DNA from: Patescibacteria group bacterium
GTDB taxonomy: Bacteria; Patescibacteriota; Minisyncoccia; Phycocordibacterales; UBA12079
Assembly (NCBI GenBank): GCA_018821685.1
Contig: JAHJLO010000010.1
Coordinates: forward strand, 1 to 7,221
Reading direction: 5' to 3'
Length of the DNA: 7,221 bases
Below, one piece after another: positions 4,050-7,221 of this stretch (positions within the stretch are counted from its first letter, which is position 1; every line of letters begins with the position of its first letter). Both the position numbers and the translations under genes were made by a program. A model generated the notes under the pieces. It did not search any database, was not told where the DNA came from, and worked only from the letters and a program-made list of their open reading frames with translations.

Positions 4050-4646
4050 TTGTCTCAAAAAGACACAAGCGATTGGAGTATTATCGCTGGAGGAAAAGCG
4101 ACTCTAACCTACGAATTAGTATCTGATGCTTTCAATTATGAATTAGAAGCAACTGGTTTATCAGCTGACCAAGATTATTCTTTAATCTACTACGCAGATA
4201 GCCAAGATAGATACGTTGATTTTGGAGGAGACAATCCTGGAGCTTTAATTGCTGAAGTTACAGCTGATGGCGACGGAAATGTTTCTGTTAGCGGTCTAAA
4301 GAATTTAGCAATGAATCTTCCACATGAAGATGACTGGAACGGTACATCGGAAGCAAATTATTGTGATAATAGTGAGGGTGATAACTACGAACTATGTAGA
4401 GGAGCAAAAGTTTGGTTAGTTCCTTCATCAAACTACGATGAATCTTCTAAATCAATTACTGATTGGTCAAATATGGCTGATTTCCTATATGAAACAGATT
4501 TGATCGTATACGACGATTCAAATACTGATGGAGTAGCTCTTCATCTAGGAAAGGGACTTTTGAATTTCTTTGTTAAAAATGTCTTAAATGTTGCTTTGCA
4601 ACCAGGAGATTACAAAGTTAAAACTGAAGTTCAACCAGTTATATAA
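4050..4646 (+). CDS. C-terminal piece of the TasA-like protein
   Basis: The frame is open from 4008, directly after the TAA, to 4646 (212 residues). The first possible start is TTG at 4050 (198 residues), with no Shine-Dalgarno site before it. It has no signal peptide and could not be exported alone. The many acidic residues, regular alternation and preserved family-like C-terminus show the sequence has not decayed, so the stop is recent, artefactual or bypassed. Confidence 0.45.
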   Translation: MSQKDTSDWSIIAGGKATLTYELVSDAFNYELEATGLSADQDYSLIYYADSQDRYVDFGGDNPGALIAEVTADGDGNVSVSGLKNLAMNLPHEDDWNGTSEANYCDNSEGDNYELCRGAKVWLVPSSNYDESSKSITDWSNMADFLYETDLIVYDDSNTDGVALHLGKGLLNFFVKNVLNVALQPGDYKVKTEVQPVI

Positions 4647-4653
4647 AACTGAT

Positions 4654-4722
4654 TTCTGCTTCCGTTAATTAACGGGAGTAGGAGCAAACTCGTTTAAATA
4701 AATAAGTTGGTTTGCTTCTACT
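4654..4722 (+). promoter_or_regulatory. Two mutually exclusive hairpins before the second gene
   Basis: Hairpin A pairs 4654-4666 with 4671-4683. Hairpin B pairs agtaggagcaaac (4677-4689) with gtttgcttctact (4710-4722), 13 pairs with one wobble. The two share 4677-4683, so only one can form fully. Hairpin B ends on the base before the ATG at 4723 and would cover the start region. Neither has a U-run, so control of translation or mRNA processing is more likely than termination. Confidence 0.55.
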
Positions 4723-5286
4723 ATGTCCATGAAAAAAAATAAAAAAATTATATTTTTAAATTTTTTGGTGCTATCAATGTTTTTTGTGAGCACTGGCTAT
4801 GCTTTTTTGACTTTTTATGTAAGCATGTTAGGAACCACTAGTATTTCAGGGCCTCAATTTTACATAGGTTCGGCTAAAGAAGAAAACCTTTTAATTAACC
4901 AAGAGTCCCCCAACTGCTCGCACTTTAAAATAGATAATGTTTACCGTACTTTTAAGACGGATTCTTTAGGAGGTATTGATTTTAATTATTCTCCAAAAAT
5001 AGATTTGTCTATTAGAGCAAAGGTTCTTGCTACAACTACCCCTCAAGAGTTGATTTTGAGTTTTGGTTATATTGATAGTTTGGGAGTCGTCGTTCCTATG
5101 TATAAAGGAAATGTTACTTTGTCTCAGAATCCAGAAAACCATACTATTAGTTTTACTGGAGGTGGAGATGTTCCAAAGGATGTTGAATTTTTGTATTATC
5201 AGATGGAAAAGGTTTGTTTAGATTGTGAATACTCTGTAAGTAAATGTGCTGGTGGTTTTTATACTAAAGCACAATTAAGAAAATAA
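4723..5286 (+). CDS. Secreted protein with a TasA/camelysin-like N-terminus
   Basis: This 187-residue protein has a lysine-rich start, a hydrophobic signal (9-25) and likely cleavage after GYA (27). The mature start, FLTFYVSMLGTTSISG, closely matches ILTYYVTTEGSASAE of the preceding gene, which suggests the same export class and fibre assembly. The rest is beta-rich and lower in similarity. Cysteines at 65, 165, 168 and 175 could form disulphides, and CLDC at 165-168 is notable. It is much shorter than the full TasA-like neighbour and may be a minor fibre subunit or adaptor. That is inference. The start could be ATG at 4723 or 4729. Neither has a Shine-Dalgarno site, and hairpin B touches the first. 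The stop lies one base before the next start, so the two are translationally linked. Confidence 0.85.
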   Translation: MSMKKNKKIIFLNFLVLSMFFVSTGYAFLTFYVSMLGTTSISGPQFYIGSAKEENLLINQESPNCSHFKIDNVYRTFKTDSLGGIDFNYSPKIDLSIRAKVLATTTPQELILSFGYIDSLGVVVPMYKGNVTLSQNPENHTISFTGGGDVPKDVEFLYYQMEKVCLDCEYSVSKCAGGFYTKAQLRK

Positions 5287-5287
5287 A

Positions 5288-6175
5288 ATGAAAAAACTAA
5301 CTAAAAAAATTATCTATGTTTCCGTGCTATCTGTCTTTAGCTTTGGATTTTACACTTCGTCAGTATTAGCTGTAGCTGATTTAACTTTGGAAAAAATTAA
5401 TGACTGTGATTTGTCTTATATGGGAGGCTCTTGTTTAGTAGAAATGAAAGCTTCTAATAATACAGGAGGTATTTTAGATGGAAAACTAAATGTTGAGGTT
5501 TCCTACAAAGGAGAACCTTTTGATGGAGAGGGAATGATTCTTAAATTCTTACCAGAACCCACTTCTCTTAATTGGTTAGATTCTTCTCTTTGGGATAATG
5601 GAAAGGTTTATTTTGATAATTTTAATATTAATGAAGGGGAAACTATTATTTTTGTAAAAATTACCACTCATGTAGCTCTTTCTGGTGGAGAATACCCACT
5701 TGCTTTTAAGCTTCAGGGGACATCTGAAAGTGGGGAAGTTTTTGAATCCCAAAATATCCCCCTTAGCTATGGGGGAGGGGGAGGAAATGGAATCCCGGGA
5801 ACTGTAACAGCTCCTAAAAAAGGAGAAGATGGAAAGTTTTATTTTTTAGATATTCCTACTGAAATTTTAGAAGAAATCAAGAAACTTCCAGATGACGTTA
5901 TAGATGAAGTCATAAATTTTGTCAGACAAAATCCAAATTATTTTGAAGATCTTAATTTAACTCCTCAGGAAGACGGAGCTATTTTGTTGGACGCGACAAC
6001 TACAAGAAAAATTCTAGATGAAGTTTTAAACGAAGCTCAGATGGCATCTGCTATTGATTCTGGAATTGGGAAAAAGATAGAATCTTTTTTGAAACCCATT
6101 GCGACTTCACCCATCATTTTAGTTATTATTTTTGTTTTAGTTTTGGTCTTAATTAGAAAATCATTTTTCTTCTAA
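5288..6175 (+). CDS. Membrane-anchored extracellular protein of the TasA-like operon
   Basis: This 295-residue protein is exported and held in the membrane. It has a signal peptide at 1-28 (ending VLA), a beta-sandwich-like domain at about 30-160 with one likely disulphide (C40 and C49), and a glycine-rich hinge GGGGGNG at 162-168. A helical acidic stalk follows at 187-265, then one C-terminal membrane helix at 273-289 closed by RKSFFF. There is no LPXTG motif. The outward-facing domain on a flexible stalk suits an anchor or base for the fibre made by the two genes before it, a role like that of TapA in Bacillus. This is functional analogy, as no sequence similarity is claimed. The start follows the previous stop by one base, so it is probably translated by coupling. 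Confidence 0.85.
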   Translation: MKKLTKKIIYVSVLSVFSFGFYTSSVLAVADLTLEKINDCDLSYMGGSCLVEMKASNNTGGILDGKLNVEVSYKGEPFDGEGMILKFLPEPTSLNWLDSSLWDNGKVYFDNFNINEGETIIFVKITTHVALSGGEYPLAFKLQGTSESGEVFESQNIPLSYGGGGGNGIPGTVTAPKKGEDGKFYFLDIPTEILEEIKKLPDDVIDEVINFVRQNPNYFEDLNLTPQEDGAILLDATTTRKILDEVLNEAQMASAIDSGIGKKIESFLKPIATSPIILVIIFVLVLVLIRKSFFF

Positions 6176-6226
6176 ACCTCTATTTTGAGAGTAAAAATAA
6201 AAGGATAGAATGTAAGTATTGTCTAG

Positions 6227-6254
6227 TTGTGTGTTTTTTAATTTAAGCTATTAT
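6227..6254 (+). promoter_or_regulatory. Promoter of structured RNA copy 3
   Basis: TTGTGT (6227-6232) and TATTAT (6249-6254) have a 16-base spacer, as for copy 1, and the RNA's first stem base (6261) is again 7 bases after the -10. The -35 is weaker than at copy 1. Confidence 0.5.
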
Positions 6255-6260
6255 ATAGAA

Positions 6261-6342
6261 GTACTTATTGAGATTTGTTCAGCTTGCTGTATGAATCAAT
6301 GTAAGTACATTGAAAAAAGTCGCCTTCGGGTGGCTTTTTTCA
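6261..6342 (+). ncRNA. Structured RNA, copy 3
   Basis: P1 is a perfect GUACUUA (6261-6267) with UAAGUAC (6302-6308). The next four bases on the 5' side, UUGA, can also pair with UCAA across a 2-base bulge. P2 is CAG-CUUG-CUG (6280-6289), and P3 is the UUCG-capped terminator. Spacing between parts matches copies 1 and 2 to within a base. It lies 85 bases after the last operon gene and in the same direction, so besides its own transcript it can end the operon mRNA. Confidence 0.6.
6312..6341 (+). terminator. UUCG-capped terminator after the surface-protein operon
   Basis: GAAAAAAGTCGCC (6312-6324) pairs with GGTGGCTTTTTTC (6329-6341) around TTCG, 13 pairs with wobbles. The U-run is part of the stem, and no separate T-tract follows. 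No other terminator lies between the last gene and this point. Confidence 0.7.
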
Positions 6343-6364
6343 CGTCTAGTGAAATGAATAGTTT

Positions 6365-6396
6365 AATGCCCTTAGCGTTAAAACGCTAAGGGCATT
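6365..6396. terminator. Bidirectional terminator between convergent genes
   Basis: A perfect inverted repeat (6365-6379 with 6382-6396) forms a stem including gcccttagcg with an AT-rich loop. On the plus strand it ends in TTTT. It lies between the plus-strand operon and the stop of the minus-strand membrane gene and can serve both. Confidence 0.75.
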
Positions 6397-6403
6397 TTGA
6401 GTT

Positions 6404-7057
6404 TTATTTAAGATTAAAAGCAATTTTTAGTCTTTTGTTTTTAAAATCCATAGACAGCATTACGGCAATAACAATAAACTTACTTAGAAAAGATCTCCAG
6501 GCGTAACATTCGGCGAGGAGGTCACTTGCTGGGATTATTGCTAAGCCAGAACCAATAAGCACTAAAATCCAAGCGATGTAGCCTTTTCCTCCCTCAGAGT
6601 TTACCGAATCAGATAGCATTCTTTGTATCAGGACTATACTCGCTATGGTCATGAGTATTTGAACAGCGATATTTGATATAAAAGATGATTCTTCTGGGCC
6701 AAATATCATTGTTGAAAATATCCAGAAAATAGCAATAACTCCTGAAATTTTGAGGCTTAAAATCTGGAAGGGTTTGAATAATTTTTTATTGCTGTTAAGG
6801 TTTTCTTTTTTAATAATTACATAAGTAATTATCATTATCAAAAAAGAATTAACGACCCCCGTTACATTGCTTATATTGCTCCAAAAATAATGAGTCGAGG
6901 AACAATAGTAAGTCCATAGGCTAAGAGACATTGTTACAAAAGAAATAATCCATGTTGCTAGGGTTGGTCTTATGTTTTTTTTAGCCACGTGATAGCCATA
7001 ATAAAAAGCGGCTCCTACCATAATTATCATAACCACTATCCCGATATCTTTGTTCAC
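6404..7057 (-). CDS. Seven-helix membrane protein of unknown function
   Basis: This protein of 217 residues has about seven hydrophobic segments: 4-22, 33-51, 64-83, 101-119, 127-145, 159-177 and 187-203, with basic residues at loops and at the C-terminus (KNKRLKIAFNLK). The segment IRPTLATWIISFV at 29-41 recalls the P-x-x-x-T-W start of PQ-loop-like small membrane proteins, but I cannot assign a family. The start is GTG at 7057, because AGGAGA lies six bases before it. A longer frame from TTG at 7087 would add MKKNNKRRSL, has no such site and would place that site inside the coding region. It converges on the surface-protein operon and shares its terminator. No link in function is visible. 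Confidence 0.75.
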   Translation of the reverse strand: MNKDIGIVVMIIMVGAAFYYGYHVAKKNIRPTLATWIISFVTMSLSLWTYYCSSTHYFWSNISNVTGVVNSFLIMIITYVIIKKENLNSNKKLFKPFQILSLKISGVIAIFWIFSTMIFGPEESSFISNIAVQILMTIASIVLIQRMLSDSVNSEGGKGYIAWILVLIGSGLAIIPASDLLAECYAWRSFLSKFIVIAVMLSMDFKNKRLKIAFNLK

Positions 7058-7063
7058 GAGAGA

Positions 7064-7069
7064 TCTCCT
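7064..7069 (-). promoter_or_regulatory. Shine-Dalgarno site that decides the membrane-gene start
   Basis: AGGAGA on the minus strand is followed by six bases and then GTG (7057-7055). It is the only strong Shine-Dalgarno site before any gene in the window. Confidence 0.75.
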
Positions 7070-7104
7070 TTTGTTATTTTTTTTCAAACTTATCTAATTG
7101 AAAT

Positions 7105-7131
7105 AGTATATTTAACCCGAACGTTTGTAAA
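7105..7131 (-). promoter_or_regulatory. Possible promoter of the membrane-protein gene
   Basis: On the minus strand TTTACA (7131-7126) and TATACT (7110-7105) are separated by 15 bases, which is short. The predicted transcript would start about 40 bases before the GTG. From 7132 to the window end I see only AT-rich sequence and no feature. Confidence 0.4.
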
Positions 7132-7221
7132 GGAGTTTTATTTTTTAACATCTAGTTCTTTTTTAATTAATTTAATGCAATAATATTTTGCCTGTGTTAT
7201 TATTTTATTAATTAGAATTTA

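Larger units (their letters stand above)
3690..4646 (+). pseudogene. TasA/camelysin-like secreted fibre protein, broken by an in-frame TAA
   Basis: One reading frame of 319 codons runs from the ATG at 3690 to a TAA at 4644, interrupted only by TAA at 4005-4007. The frame is the same before and after, with no indel. Joined, it has a signal peptide (cleavage likely after ASA, residue 28), the start motif AILTYYVTTEGSAS, a beta-rich core with YSLIYYADS, a W-containing segment (DWSNMADFLYE) and an end, LQPGDYKVKTEVQPV, like the terminal strand of TasA/camelysin-type proteins. Such proteins build extracellular fibres in Bacillus and occur widely in archaea and CPR bacteria. One G-to-T change (GAA to TAA) would explain the stop. 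A sequencing error, a true nonsense mutation, or read-through are the options. Confidence 0.7.

Noticed and set aside
6989..7183. 64-codon plus-strand open frame
   Set aside because: It mostly overlaps the membrane-protein gene on the other strand, has no start signal and encodes a low-complexity product. It is a shadow frame.

Overview
The window looks like part of a low-GC genome of a Candidate Phyla Radiation (Patescibacteria, probably Parcubacteria-like) bacterium. This is an inference. It rests on AT-rich coding, an almost complete lack of Shine-Dalgarno sites, a tiny GIY-YIG (URI-type) gene fused to a tRNA locus, many short palindromes between genes, and TasA/camelysin-like secreted proteins of a kind common in those genomes. 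No ribosomal or other marker gene is present to settle it.

Left arm (1-2280, minus strand): a two-gene operon. The upstream gene encodes a complete 568-residue OLD-family protein (ABC-type ATPase plus TOPRIM nuclease). It has a perfect -10 box six bases before its ATG, so its mRNA is probably leaderless. Thirty-one bases downstream starts a second protein, cut by the window edge, with an N/Q-rich linker. I do not recognise it. The pair resembles the layout of OLD-nuclease anti-phage systems such as Gabija, but the partner is not visibly a UvrD helicase.

Centre (2280-3170): a tRNA-Ala(UGC) gene on the minus strand surrounded by debris of itself. A GIY-YIG nuclease gene lies directly upstream and ends inside the tRNA, its UAG stop being tRNA bases 8-10. 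Beyond it is a second, broken copy of the tRNA 5' half, so a 19-bp direct repeat flanks the nuclease gene. Short palindromes interrupt two of the tRNA copies cleanly: a 30-bp double hairpin in the 5' remnant and a 25-bp hairpin in an inverted 3' remnant. A perfect 66-bp palindrome covers the tRNA 3' end and terminator.

Right-centre (3170-6345, plus strand): a surface-protein operon. First comes a TasA/camelysin-like gene broken by one in-frame TAA. A second secreted protein with the same post-signal motif follows, then a membrane-anchored extracellular protein starting one base after it. Two tandem copies of an unrecognised structured RNA precede the operon and a third follows it. All three share an outer stem, a small tetraloop hairpin and a UUCG-capped terminator, with compensating changes in the stems. 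Two copies have their own promoter-like sequence just upstream.

Right arm (6345-7221): a bidirectional terminator separates the operon from a convergent minus-strand gene for a seven-helix membrane protein of unknown function. It probably starts at a GTG with a good Shine-Dalgarno site, not at the upstream TTG. Nothing recognisable is seen from 7132 to the end.
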